A stretch of DNA of 13,347 nucleotides from Oscillospiraceae bacterium (lineage in GTDB: Bacteria; Bacillota; Clostridia; Oscillospirales; Oscillospiraceae). The DNA lies in the NCBI GenBank assembly GCA_017521875.1, contig JAFXBH010000261.1, forward strand, positions 1 to 13,347, given 5' to 3'. The notes beneath the pieces were generated by a model. It made no database searches. It worked only from the letters and a program-made list of their open reading frames with translations, and was not told the origin of the DNA. Positions 1-8,586 of this stretch are shown one piece after another. The stretch's first letter is position 1; every line of letters begins with the position of its first letter. The position numbers and the translations under genes were made by a program.

Positions 1-21
1 AATAAAACAACCATAAACCTG

Positions 22-50
22 TTGCTTTTTTTAGAAATTTATTTTATGAT
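22..50 (+). promoter_or_regulatory. Probable sigma-A promoter of the membrane kinase gene
   Basis: TTGCTT at 22-27 and TATGAT at 45-50 are separated by 17 bases, matching the sigma-A layout with one or two mismatches per box. Transcription would start near 57, leaving a leader of about 25 bases. A strong ribosome binding site, AAAGGAGG at 66-73, lies 7 bases before the GTG start at 81. The T-run at 26-32 might be the tail of an upstream terminator, but I cannot see a matching stem in the window. Confidence 0.55.
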
Positions 51-80
51 ATAGGAGATATATAAAAGGAGGCGATAATT

Positions 81-3000
81 GTGTCAAAAATAAGGCTTGT
101 TTCGCCATTACTTGATAATTTTTTAGTCGGTGACCCGATCAGTCAGCACCACGGCATTCGGTGCTGTCCTGCGATTGAACAGGAAACTGATGAAAAATAT
201 ATTTTGAAGATTATTTCTGTTCCTGCAACTCCCTCACAAATGGATGCATTGCTGCTTTCCGGCGCATATAATGACGAATCCTCTGCGCTGGAGTATTTCC
301 GCCAAATTGCTGACGAAATTGTCGGTGAAGTGTCTGTTTTGGAGAATTTGGCACAGGTAGAAGGGTTTATCCCCTTTTCCGGCTACCAGGTTGTGCCTAT
401 GGAGTCCGGAAAAGGTTTTGAGATTTACATTCTAAGTAAATATAAAAGAACACTTTCCAAGCATTTTAAAAAGCATATCTTTACCCACTTAGATGCGCTG
501 AATCTTGGTCTCGATCTTTGTGCTTCTCTGTCCGTTTGCCGCAGAAACGGCTATATCTATGCAGATCTGAAGCCCAACAACATTTTGGTGACCGATCAGC
601 GATTGTTCCGGATTGGAGATCTTGGCTTCTTTGCCATGGATTCTTTGAAGTATGCCTCCTTGCCTGAAAAGTATCAGAGTATATACACCCCTCCGGAAAT
701 CAGAGATGCTTTCTCTGCGCTGAATGCAACAATTGACATATATGCTGCCGGTTTAATTTTGTATCAGACCTACAACAACGGCGAACTGCCCTTTAATGAC
801 GAGATTCAGCCTGGGGATAAACTTCCCGCACCGCTGTATGCCGACTATGAAATGAGCGAGATCATATTAAAGGCTTGCGATCCCACTCCGGAGAACCGTT
901 GGCAAGATCCTATGCAGATGGGTCAGGCTATTGTCAGTTATATGCAACGCAACGGAGCAAATGATATTCCCATCGTTCCTATGCCTGTCCAGGATGAAAT
1001 CACAGAGGAATCCGTAGAGGAATCTGAAGAAGAAATTTCTGAAATTGTTGCCGAAGAAAGCGTTGATGCTGATTCCGAAACAATCAATGCAACGGAATCT
1101 GTAATAGAGGAAGACACCTCTTCTATTGAAGAAACCTCTGCAGAAGAATCTGATACTGAAAGTACAGAGGTACTCTCTTTTGAGGAATCGCAATTCAATG
1201 ATACGGAGAATGATAACCCCGATTTGCCGGCAGCGGAAGAAATTTTAGAAGAACTGGGTGAAGACTATAATGCCATCACCGATGAAGTTACTGATATCTT
1301 GTCACAGGCTGACGAGTTGGCCGAACTGGAAGTTCCTGAACCTGTTATCGTTCCTGATCATATCGAATTGGTCGTACCGGAACCTCATGTTGAAGTCGAT
1401 GAAGAAATAATCGAAGAGATAACTGAATCCACTGAGCCAGCCGAACAGATGTCCGGTAATGAAGATGATGAGCCTATTGCGATAGTCACTCCTGCAGATG
1501 AATTTGAGGAGTTATTCATTGTTGAAAATAACAGCGAGCATGAATATTCTGATGATTTCGAAGATATTCCTAAAAAGAATATCCCTTGGGTTCGCTATGC
1601 CATAATTGCATTTGCTATCATTGCATTGCTCATCGCTGGTATTTATTATTACAGGCATCATTATTTATTGCCCATTGACCACATTGATGTCCAAGGCGAC
1701 AAAGATACTCTGACTGTTTTCGTGACCACAGATATTGACGAATCTTTGTTGCAAGTAATTTGTTCCGATACCTTTGGCAATAAAATCCCCGCTCCTGTTA
1801 TTGACGGAAAAGCCGAATTCACCGGTCTTGTACCTAACACCGCATATTCTGTTAAGGTCAATGCCAAGGGATTTCATCGACTGACCGGCAATATATCTAC
1901 CGCATACTCCACCCCTATTCAATCCAACATCGTCCAGTTTGATGCCATTACCGGCACTACACAGGACAGCGTGGTTCTCAGTTTTACTGTGGAAGGTCCA
2001 AGTTGCAACGAGTGGGATGTGGTCTATTCTGCAGACGGTGAGGATGATCGGGTTGCTACCTTTGATCAGCAGCAGATGGTTACCATCACCGACCTGACTG
2101 TTGGCAAGGAGTACACATTTACTCTCAGGCCAAAGCAACCCCTTTATATCACCGGTTTGAACCAAATTAAGTTTACACCGCAGGAATTGATTCGTGCAGA
2201 AAAACTGGAAGCAATCAGTTGTATCAATAACACACTGACTGTAAAGTGGTCTGCACCGGAAGGCGCTATTGTTTCCGGCTGGTCTGTCCGTTGTCACAAC
2301 GATAGTTATAGCCAGACCATCGTCACAACTGATACTGTTGCTACATTCCAGGATTTGGATCACACCGCAGAATATGATATCGAAGTGAAAGCCGTCGGTA
2401 TGAGTGTAGGAGAAAAAATCTTCGTATCTGCAAACTCTGTTACGGTAACCGACTTTAAAGTTGATACCTCTGTCAACGGAAAGTTCACCTTTACCTGGCA
2501 AGCAAGCCAGCCTGTACCGGAAGATGGATGGATTCTTCGATACAGTATTATTGGTACAGGTCGGGAGCAAACCATTTCCTGTGCATCTAATTCTGTCGTT
2601 ATTGACTCTGTTGTCCCCAATGCGACGTATACCGTCCAACTGGAGGATATCAAGGGGAATGTTCTGTTGGGATCTAAAGCACAGATTACCTCCGGTAACG
2701 CTCCGGATCTGCAGGAAAAATTCAACAGTTTCACATTAACCCGGGGCGATTTAACATTCCAGATGTGCAAAACACCCAGCCGTCCCAACTGGGGTCGTTA
2801 TGACTTGAGTGCCAGCGACTATCGGACAGAGTTCTCTGTTGGAGAATCCGCTTCCTATCTTGTCAGAACAACCAAGGGATATCACGATTCTAAGAAGGTC
2901 ACTACATTGTTTGTTATCCGCAATGAAAAAGGCACGCCTATTATTGCATCCAGTCAAACTAAGAGTTGGAGTGATATGTGGAGTAACTATAACTGCAAAC

Positions 3001-3098
3001 TTGAAATTCCTTCTATGCCAGCCACACCCGGCACATACACAATTGAAATTTATTTCAACAGCGGTCTTGCACATACACAATCTTTTAAAATCATCTAA
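81..3098 (+). CDS. Transmembrane Ser/Thr protein kinase with extracytoplasmic FN3-like domains
   Basis: A 1005-residue Hanks-type kinase built as a one-pass membrane receptor. It starts at GTG 81 behind AAAGGAGG. Kinase domain, residues about 1-290: the likely ATP lysine is K43 (YILKI), the helix-C glutamate is probably E83, the catalytic loop is YADLKPNN with D162, K164 and N167, the metal-binding DLG is D180, PPE replaces APE, and a helix-F Asp lies in IDIYAAG. The catalytic residues are present, so activity is plausible, but the Gly-rich loop is poorly conserved and the HRD arginine is replaced (YAD). Residues 300-497 form a very acidic Glu/Asp/Ser linker. Residues about 504-524 are a hydrophobic helix preceded by KK, which predicts the kinase inside and the C-terminus outside. 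Residues about 534-612, 617-700, 704-788 and 789-874 look like four FN3-type beta domains. Residues 876-1005 form another beta-rich domain ending in a PGTYTIEI strand. The plan is like PASTA kinases, with FN3-like modules in place of PASTA. The ligand and substrates are unknown. No PP2C phosphatase gene is adjacent. Confidence 0.85.
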   Translation: MSKIRLVSPLLDNFLVGDPISQHHGIRCCPAIEQETDEKYILKIISVPATPSQMDALLLSGAYNDESSALEYFRQIADEIVGEVSVLENLAQVEGFIPFSGYQVVPMESGKGFEIYILSKYKRTLSKHFKKHIFTHLDALNLGLDLCASLSVCRRNGYIYADLKPNNILVTDQRLFRIGDLGFFAMDSLKYASLPEKYQSIYTPPEIRDAFSALNATIDIYAAGLILYQTYNNGELPFNDEIQPGDKLPAPLYADYEMSEIILKACDPTPENRWQDPMQMGQAIVSYMQRNGANDIPIVPMPVQDEITEESVEESEEEISEIVAEESVDADSETINATESVIEEDTSSIEETSAEESDTESTEVLSFEESQFNDTENDNPDLPAAEEILEELGEDYNAITDEVTDILSQADELAELEVPEPVIVPDHIELVVPEPHVEVDEEIIEEITESTEPAEQMSGNEDDEPIAIVTPADEFEELFIVENNSEHEYSDDFEDIPKKNIPWVRYAIIAFAIIALLIAGIYYYRHHYLLPIDHIDVQGDKDTLTVFVTTDIDESLLQVICSDTFGNKIPAPVIDGKAEFTGLVPNTAYSVKVNAKGFHRLTGNISTAYSTPIQSNIVQFDAITGTTQDSVVLSFTVEGPSCNEWDVVYSADGEDDRVATFDQQQMVTITDLTVGKEYTFTLRPKQPLYITGLNQIKFTPQELIRAEKLEAISCINNTLTVKWSAPEGAIVSGWSVRCHNDSYSQTIVTTDTVATFQDLDHTAEYDIEVKAVGMSVGEKIFVSANSVTVTDFKVDTSVNGKFTFTWQASQPVPEDGWILRYSIIGTGREQTISCASNSVVIDSVVPNATYTVQLEDIKGNVLLGSKAQITSGNAPDLQEKFNSFTLTRGDLTFQMCKTPSRPNWGRYDLSASDYRTEFSVGESASYLVRTTKGYHDSKKVTTLFVIRNEKGTPIIASSQTKSWSDMWSNYNCKLEIPSMPATPGTYTIEIYFNSGLAHTQSFKII

Positions 3099-3102
3099 AA
3101 GA

Positions 3103-3138
3103 AACCCACGGCAGAAGATATCTGCCGTGGGTTCTTTA
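3103..3138. terminator. Bidirectional terminator between the kinase gene and tsaD
   Basis: The arms AACCCACGGCAGA (3103-3115) and TCTGCCGTGGGTT (3121-3133) form a perfect 13-bp stem with a 5-base loop. CTTTATT follows on the plus strand and a T-rich stretch (TCTTTTAGATGATTTT) follows on the minus strand. It begins four bases after the kinase stop and ends just before the tsaD stop at 3139, so it can serve both convergent genes. Confidence 0.88.
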
Positions 3139-4155
3139 TTAAATCGTTTCCCCTAGTATAGACTTAGTTGCGTAGGCATTCAAATGCATATCAGCCACAT
3201 TCCCGGCAAGATATTCATAATATGCCTGGGCACCAATCATAGATGCATTGTCTCCGCAGAGAGACAATGGTGGCAAGAACACCTCTGCACCAAAACTTTC
3301 CGCTGCTGCCAAAATATTCTTCCGAATTCTGGAATTAGCAGCAACACCACCGGCAACTGCCAATTTTTTGTATCCGGTCTGCTCCAAAGCCTGCATCACA
3401 CGGGGAACAAGGGTATCTGAAACTGCGCAGCAGAAGGACGCACACAGTCCGGGGATATCCAGTTCCTCACCTACCTGTTCCGCGTGATGAATGAAATTAA
3501 GCGTAGCAGTTTTTAATCCGGAAAAACTCATATCATAAGGATTTACCCCCGGCTTTGCACGCGGAAGGTCATACTTGTGATCGTCTCCAAGAGATGCAGT
3601 GCGATCTAAAGCCGCACCACCGGGATATGGCATTCCTAAGACTCGACCAACCTTGTCAAAGCACTCCCCCGCTGCATCGTCAAGCGTTGTGCCCAATATC
3701 TCCATTTTGGTATAATCCTGAACATCGACGATCATTGTATGACCACCGGAAACTACCAAACATAAAAACGGGGGTTTCAGATCCGGATATGCAATGTAAT
3801 TGGCCGCAATGTGTCCCCGGATATGGTGGACCGGGATTAAAGGCTTATCCAATGCCAAAGCAACCGATTTACCAAAATTAACACCCACAAGAACAGCGCC
3901 AATTAATCCCGGAGCGTAAGTCACCGCAACCGCGTCAATATCGCCGCGCTGCAAACCTGCTTTTTTCAATGCCTGATCTGCAAGACCGTATATAGCCTCA
4001 ATATGCATACGGGATGCAATTTCAGGTACAACACCGCCGTAAATCCTGTGCAGGTCTACTTGCGAGGCAATGCAATCTGTTAAAACCTGTCTGCCGTCTT
4101 TCACAACGGCAACAGCGGTTTCGTCGCAAGACGATTCAATTGCCAATATATTCAA
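3139..4155 (-). CDS. tsaD: tRNA N6-threonylcarbamoyladenosine transferase TsaD
   Basis: 338 residues, the normal length of bacterial TsaD (Kae1/YgjD). This is the catalytic subunit that transfers threonylcarbamoyl from TC-AMP to A37 of tRNAs reading ANN codons, forming t6A in the cytoplasm. Seen in the sequence: the N-terminal nucleotide-binding start IESSCDET, PEIASRMH, the metal-binding pair H111 and H115 in VHHIRGH, VSGGHT, GMPYPGG, and C-terminal GDNASMIG with the third metal ligand D302. The start is TTG at 4155. An in-frame stop (that of rimI) lies two codons upstream, so the gene cannot begin further up, and the next ATG is codon 50, which would remove the ATP-fold strands. AAAGGAG lies inside the end of rimI at suitable spacing. 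It is the last gene of the cysS-polA-rimI-tsaD operon. Its usual partners tsaB and tsaE are not in the window. Confidence 0.96.
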   Translation of the reverse strand: MNILAIESSCDETAVAVVKDGRQVLTDCIASQVDLHRIYGGVVPEIASRMHIEAIYGLADQALKKAGLQRGDIDAVAVTYAPGLIGAVLVGVNFGKSVALALDKPLIPVHHIRGHIAANYIAYPDLKPPFLCLVVSGGHTMIVDVQDYTKMEILGTTLDDAAGECFDKVGRVLGMPYPGGAALDRTASLGDDHKYDLPRAKPGVNPYDMSFSGLKTATLNFIHHAEQVGEELDIPGLCASFCCAVSDTLVPRVMQALEQTGYKKLAVAGGVAANSRIRKNILAAAESFGAEVFLPPLSLCGDNASMIGAQAYYEYLAGNVADMHLNAYATKSILGETI

Positions 4156-4158
4156 GCC

Positions 4159-4593
4159 TTACAACTCCTTTCGCAGAATTAATGCGTCTTCCCGGGGATT
4201 GTGATAGTACTTTGGTCTGCGGCCGACTTGAACAAAACCAAGTTTTTCATAGAGCGCTATAGCAGAAGCGTTTGATACGCGAACTTCCAACAAAAGAACA
4301 ATAATTCTTCTTTGTTTAAGGTCATTCACCAAGGTATTTACCAGCGCTTCAGCAATTCCCTGCCGTCTATAATCCGGTGACACAGCCAGATTCATCATAT
4401 CAGCCCCATCCAGCACAGACTGAGATCCTACATATCCTACAACTCGGTTGTCAATCTCGGCAACGAGCCAATAGGACAGACGATTATTTAATTCTGATGC
4501 AATACTATTTTCGCTCCAAGGATCGGAAAAACATATCTTTTCCAATTCTGCAATGGAGGGAACATCTTGCATCTGCATTTGTCTAATTTTCAT
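4159..4593 (-). CDS. rimI: Ribosomal protein S18-alanine N-acetyltransferase RimI (GNAT family)
   Basis: 144 residues, typical for RimI. The GNAT fold shows the N-terminal acceptor region with FSDPWSENSI, a central LAVSPDYRRQGIA block (residues 69-81) in which RRQGIA is the acetyl-CoA pyrophosphate loop, LLEVRVSNASAIALYEKLGF as motif B, and the RimI-like ending RRPKYYHNPREDALIL. The known role of the family is acetylation of the N-terminal alanine of ribosomal protein S18, and some homologues act on other proteins. The ATG at 4593 follows the polA stop with no gap (TAA directly followed by ATG) and in the same frame. A GAGG lies about 8 bases upstream. The tsaD start follows 3 bases after its stop, so rimI and tsaD are probably translationally coupled. 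The rimI-tsaD neighbourhood is common in bacteria and supports the family assignment. Confidence 0.88.
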   Translation of the reverse strand: MKIRQMQMQDVPSIAELEKICFSDPWSENSIASELNNRLSYWLVAEIDNRVVGYVGSQSVLDGADMMNLAVSPDYRRQGIAEALVNTLVNDLKQRRIIVLLLEVRVSNASAIALYEKLGFVQVGRRPKYYHNPREDALILRKEL

Positions 4594-7119
4594 TTACTTT
4601 GCCTCATACCAACTCTTGCCCCACTTTGCCTCCGCAAGGATAGGAACATTCAATGCAGCAACGCTTTCCATTTGTTTGCTGACCAATTCCGAAACCCGCT
4701 CAGCATCTTCTTCGGGACATTCCACAATCAGTTCGTCGTGCACCTGCAACAACAATTTTGCCTTTGGGAATTTCTCACGCAGTGCCTTGTCCACTGAAAT
4801 CATTGCCAATTTAATCAGATCAGCGGCTGTTCCCTGTATAGGTGTATTCAAAGCAATTCTTTCAGCACCCTGCCGTATATTAAAATTACTGCTTTTCAGT
4901 TCCGGAATGTAGCGCTTTCTACCGTAAAGTGTCTTTGTGAAGCCGCACTCCCTTGCATCAGCAACAACCCGATTCATATAGGTCTTAACGCCTTGGTACT
5001 TTGCAAGGTAACTGTCAATATACGCCTTAGCCTCATACCGACTAACACCAATATCTTCTGCTAATGAGAATTCAGAAATGCCGTAAACGATACCGAAATT
5101 CACCGCTTTTGCATGACGACGCTGCAAAGGCGTTACCTCTTCTGCAGGCACACCAAATACCTGAGACGCCGTGGTGGTATGGATATCCTGTCCGCTTTGG
5201 AAGGCATTCAGCATTACAGAATCATTAGCAATATGGGCAAGTACACGCAGTTCGATCTGACTGTAATCCGCATCCACCAGTACATACCCCGGCTTAGGAA
5301 TAAACATTTTCCGAATTTCAGCGCCCATATCTGTACGCACAGGAATATTCTGCAGATTGGGTTCTGTAGAGGAAAGTCTTCCGGTTGCAGTTACCAGATT
5401 TTGAAATGTGGTATGAATTCTACCATCACTGCCAATGGTTTTTATAAGGCCATCAGCATAGGTGGAGTTCAGTTTCGTTAACATCCTGTAGTCCATAATC
5501 GCAGGGATAATAGGATGCTTGTTTTTTAACTTATCTAAAACATCTGCATTGGTAGAATAGCCACTCTTTGTTTTCTTAATAGGCGGAAGACCTAATTTGT
5601 CAAAAAGCAACTCACCCAACTGTTTTGTGGAATTAATATTAAATGGGCCGTTAGAAAAACTGTAGATCAGATTTTCCGTGTCTGCAATGCGTTGCTTCAA
5701 CATCTGTCCAAACTGTTGCAATTGATCCTGATCGATAGCAACGCCAACACATTCCATACGATGGAGGACAGAACACAACGGTAGTTCGATCTGATAATAA
5801 AGATCGCCCATTTCATGCTTTTTTAATTCTTCATCCAGTATGGGATACAAATGCCAAAGAGCCTCGGCACACGCGCCAGCGTCATTGTCATCTACAGAGA
5901 TCCCCAGATAATTGGTAGCAAGTTTAGATACGGAATAATCCGAACTTGACGGATTTAAATCATATGCAGCGAGGGCAGTATCGAAGAGAAACTCCCCATA
6001 TGCCATTCCCAACCCGTCCAAGACGTGCATAACAGACTTTATATCGTGGCCAATACAGGGGCCTCCCGGAATGGAAACGCCCATTTGCACTTCCATAGGC
6101 GTTAATACACATACACCATCTTTACAAGCGATTCCAAGAGTACCGTCAGCAGATAAATAGATTGCATAGGGAGACTTACCACAGGGAACACATTCCAATG
6201 TGCCAAGTCGGTCAATCTTTACCTCTTTTGTCTTCACCTCAACTGCTGCATCACGAAGATCATACTTATCTATCAAACGAACAAACTCTAACTTCTGAAA
6301 CAGTGTATACAGTTCCTGCTTGTTATATGGCCGAACAATCGCATCCACAGGCGCAAAATCAATGGGCGCATTGCAGCGAATGGTGGCTAAATCGTAGGAT
6401 AAATATGCACTATCCCTGCCCATTTCTAGTTTTTCGCGAAGTTTGGGGCGAATGGATTCGTCCTGTAAATTGGCATAGATTCCATCCAAAGAACCAAATT
6501 TTACAAGCAACTCTGTTGCCGTTTTGGGCCCAATTCCAGCCACGCCGGGAATGTTATCCGAAGAGTCTCCCATCAAGGATTTCAGATCAACCATTTTCTT
6601 GGGTTCAAAACCATATTCCTCGGTGAATAATTCTTCGGTATATAAAGTTGTTGTCGTCTGTCCAGGCTTAGAAATCACCAGTTTTACATGAACATTCTTG
6701 TCGATAAGTTGCAGACTGTCTCTGTCACCGGTAGCCACTACACATTCCCAATCGTTATTGCTGCAAATTCGGCTAACCGTACCGATTACATCATCTGCCT
6801 CCCATCCCTGACATTCGTAAATAGGAATATTCATTGCTTTCAGAACCTGCTTCATGATGGGCATCTGTTGCGCAAGTTCATCGGGCATACCGTGGCGGTT
6901 TGCCTTGTAACCCTCATATTTCTGATGGCGGAAAGTGGGCCCATGCAGATCGAAAGAAACACAAACCGCGTCCGGCTGTTCCTCTTTCTCCAATTTTTCC
7001 AAAATATTTAAAAAGCCGTAAATGGCATGGGTATAAAGCCCCTCCCGTGTGGTGAGGGGCCTGACACCAAAAAATGCTCTGTTTATAACACTGTTTCCGT
7101 CCAGAATCAGTAGTTTCAT
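4594..7119 (-). CDS. polA: DNA polymerase I
   Basis: 841 residues, the usual size. The enzyme fills gaps in DNA repair and replaces RNA primers on the lagging strand. The N-terminal 5'-3' exonuclease is intact: LLILDGNSVINRAFFG at the start, GDRDSLQL, and GDSSDNIPGVAGIGPKTA around D185-D188. The middle domain (about 300-470) keeps the shape of a 3'-5' exonuclease but lacks its metal ligands: no DTE triad is visible, and the Exo II position reads GHDIKSV. It probably does not proofread. The polymerase domain is complete: motif A DYSQIELR with D618, motif B RRHAKAVNFGIVYG with K671, F675 and Y679, motif C QVHDELIVE with D795. I chose ATG 7119 because its ATGA overlaps the cysS stop and GGAGAA lies just upstream. 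A TTG at 7131 would add four residues but has no good binding site. rimI follows with no gap. Confidence 0.96.
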   Translation of the reverse strand: MKLLILDGNSVINRAFFGVRPLTTREGLYTHAIYGFLNILEKLEKEEQPDAVCVSFDLHGPTFRHQKYEGYKANRHGMPDELAQQMPIMKQVLKAMNIPIYECQGWEADDVIGTVSRICSNNDWECVVATGDRDSLQLIDKNVHVKLVISKPGQTTTTLYTEELFTEEYGFEPKKMVDLKSLMGDSSDNIPGVAGIGPKTATELLVKFGSLDGIYANLQDESIRPKLREKLEMGRDSAYLSYDLATIRCNAPIDFAPVDAIVRPYNKQELYTLFQKLEFVRLIDKYDLRDAAVEVKTKEVKIDRLGTLECVPCGKSPYAIYLSADGTLGIACKDGVCVLTPMEVQMGVSIPGGPCIGHDIKSVMHVLDGLGMAYGEFLFDTALAAYDLNPSSSDYSVSKLATNYLGISVDDNDAGACAEALWHLYPILDEELKKHEMGDLYYQIELPLCSVLHRMECVGVAIDQDQLQQFGQMLKQRIADTENLIYSFSNGPFNINSTKQLGELLFDKLGLPPIKKTKSGYSTNADVLDKLKNKHPIIPAIMDYRMLTKLNSTYADGLIKTIGSDGRIHTTFQNLVTATGRLSSTEPNLQNIPVRTDMGAEIRKMFIPKPGYVLVDADYSQIELRVLAHIANDSVMLNAFQSGQDIHTTTASQVFGVPAEEVTPLQRRHAKAVNFGIVYGISEFSLAEDIGVSRYEAKAYIDSYLAKYQGVKTYMNRVVADARECGFTKTLYGRKRYIPELKSSNFNIRQGAERIALNTPIQGTAADLIKLAMISVDKALREKFPKAKLLLQVHDELIVECPEEDAERVSELVSKQMESVAALNVPILAEAKWGKSWYEAK

Positions 7120-8534
7120 ACTCTTCTCCAAATTGCACCCTGAGGGGTGTCGATAATTTCGATACCGCGGGCTTTTAATTCATCACGAATTCTGTCCGCT
7201 TCGGCATAGTTCTTTTCCTTCTTTGCGTTGGTACGGGCCATAACCAAGGCATCGATTTCAGGATCGGCAGACAGCGCTTTCTCCTCTGCCTGCTTAGCAT
7301 TCAGTTTTTCTGCAACTTGCAACAGATTCAAACTCAAAACCTGATCAAAATCTGCAATCGCAGCCAACTTGGTAGCATCGGTGGTCTTTGCCTTCAGCAC
7401 ATCATAAACGGCAGTGACGGCTAGGGAGGTATTCAAGTCACCATTCAGTGCGCCCGCAAACCGTTCTTTCAGTTCCTGCAAGGATTTTTCATCCACATCA
7501 CCCTCGGATTTCAGTGCTGCGATCTTGGCAATCAATTTATCATAGGCGACTACAGCATTATCCAGGTTTTCCCAGGAGAAAACAAGATTTCTACGGTAGT
7601 GGCTCTGCAGGCAGAACAAGCGGTATGCCATAGGATCATACCCCTTCTGTTCCAGTAAAGAAACGGTTAGGAACTCACCCTTGGATTTGCTCATCTTGCC
7701 GGTATCGGTATTCAGGTGATGCACATGGAACCAGTAGTTGCACCATTTGTGACCAAGAAAACTCTCAGACTGGGCGATCTCATTGGTGTGATGCGGGAAT
7801 GCATTATCAATGCCACCGGCGTGGATATCCAAATCCTCACCCAAATATTTCATAGAAATACCAGAGCATTCAATGTGCCATCCGGGATAGCCTACACCCC
7901 AGGGAGAATCCCATTTCAAGGCCTGATCCTCAAATTTAGACTTGGTAAACCAAAGCACAAAGTCATTCTTGTTGTGCTTGTTGGTATCTTCTTCCACGCC
8001 TTCACGGACGCCAATGGCCAAGTCTTCTTCGTCGTGGTCATTAAACACATAGTATTTTTCCAACTTTGAAGTATCAAAATACACATTTCCGCCTGCAATA
8101 TAAGCAAAGCCTTTCTCAATTAAACCGGAAACAATTTTAATAAACTCATCAATACAACCTGTTGCGGGCTGAATAACCTCCGGTTTTTTAATGTTCAGTT
8201 TTTCGCAGTCTGCAAAAAAAGCATCTGTATAGTACTGAGCAATCTCCATTACAGACTTATTTTCTCGCTTGGCGCCTTTGAGCATTTTATCCTCACCTGT
8301 ATCTGCATCAGATGCCAGATGCCCTACATCCGTAATGTTCATTACGCGCAAAACATTATAGCCCATATAACGCAAGGCTTTCTCCAGCACATCCTCCATG
8401 ATATAGGTACGCAAATTACCGATATGCGCAAAGTGGTACACCGTAGGACCACAGGTATACATCTTCACAACATCAGGAGAATTGGGCTGAAACAGTTCCT
8501 TTTTATGGGACAAAGAATTATATAAATACATCAT
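7116..8534 (-). CDS. cysS: Cysteinyl-tRNA synthetase
   Basis: 472 residues, class Ia synthetase, charging tRNA-Cys with cysteine in the cytoplasm. Seen: YTCGPTVYHFAHIGN with HIGH-type signature HIGN at 37-40, the Zn-binding set C28, C223, H248 and E252 (WHIECSG and FPHHTNEIAQSE), the KMSKS loop at 280-284 (TGKMSKSKG), and the C-terminal anticodon-binding part ending RDELKARGIEIIDTPQGAIWRR. It starts with two adjacent ATG codons at 8534 and 8531. The GGAGG ends 4 bases before the first and 7 before the second, so the second may be the true start. It is the first gene of a four-gene operon and overlaps polA by 4 bases (ATGA). Expression is almost certainly controlled by the cysteine T-box that ends about 20 bases upstream. 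Confidence 0.97.
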   Translation of the reverse strand: MMYLYNSLSHKKELFQPNSPDVVKMYTCGPTVYHFAHIGNLRTYIMEDVLEKALRYMGYNVLRVMNITDVGHLASDADTGEDKMLKGAKRENKSVMEIAQYYTDAFFADCEKLNIKKPEVIQPATGCIDEFIKIVSGLIEKGFAYIAGGNVYFDTSKLEKYYVFNDHDEEDLAIGVREGVEEDTNKHNKNDFVLWFTKSKFEDQALKWDSPWGVGYPGWHIECSGISMKYLGEDLDIHAGGIDNAFPHHTNEIAQSESFLGHKWCNYWFHVHHLNTDTGKMSKSKGEFLTVSLLEQKGYDPMAYRLFCLQSHYRRNLVFSWENLDNAVVAYDKLIAKIAALKSEGDVDEKSLQELKERFAGALNGDLNTSLAVTAVYDVLKAKTTDATKLAAIADFDQVLSLNLLQVAEKLNAKQAEEKALSADPEIDALVMARTNAKKEKNYAEADRIRDELKARGIEIIDTPQGAIWRRV

Positions 8535-8553
8535 TTTACCTCCAAATATAAAT

Positions 8554-8586
8554 AAAAAAGCCTCCTATGCCATCGGCACAAGAGGC
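8554..8586 (-). terminator. T-box attenuator (terminator) before cysS
   Basis: Read on the minus strand, GCCTCTTGTGCC (8586-8575) and GGCATAGGAGGC (8571-8560) form a 12-bp stem with two G-U pairs and a 3-base loop, followed by TTTTTT at 8559-8554. Its CCTCT arm is also the 3' arm of the antiterminator, so the two folds exclude each other. It ends 20 bases before the cysS start. Confidence 0.9.

Noticed and set aside
1..40. Possible upstream terminator (T-run at 26-32)
   Set aside because: No left arm complementary to CCTGTTGC is present in the first bases, so a hairpin cannot be supported.
938..1198. Serine-rich minus-strand open frame opposite the acidic linker
   Set aside because: The Glu/Ser-rich linker has a biased codon make-up that leaves the opposite strand open. 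This is a composition shadow.
1010..1500. Possible tandem repeats in the kinase linker (recurring GAAGAA/GAATCT-like units)
   Set aside because: The recurrence follows from Glu/Ser codons without a fixed unit length or register, so it is low complexity and not a true repeat array.
1665..2639. 324-codon open frame on the minus strand inside the kinase gene
   Set aside because: It is antisense to the FN3-like part, shows no recognisable domain, and has no convincing ribosome binding site; the plus-strand protein has clear motifs along its whole length.
7120..7131. TTG at 7131 as the polA start, adding four residues
   Set aside because: The ATG at 7119 overlaps the cysS stop as ATGA, has GGAGAA just upstream, and begins exactly at the conserved KLLILDGNS segment.
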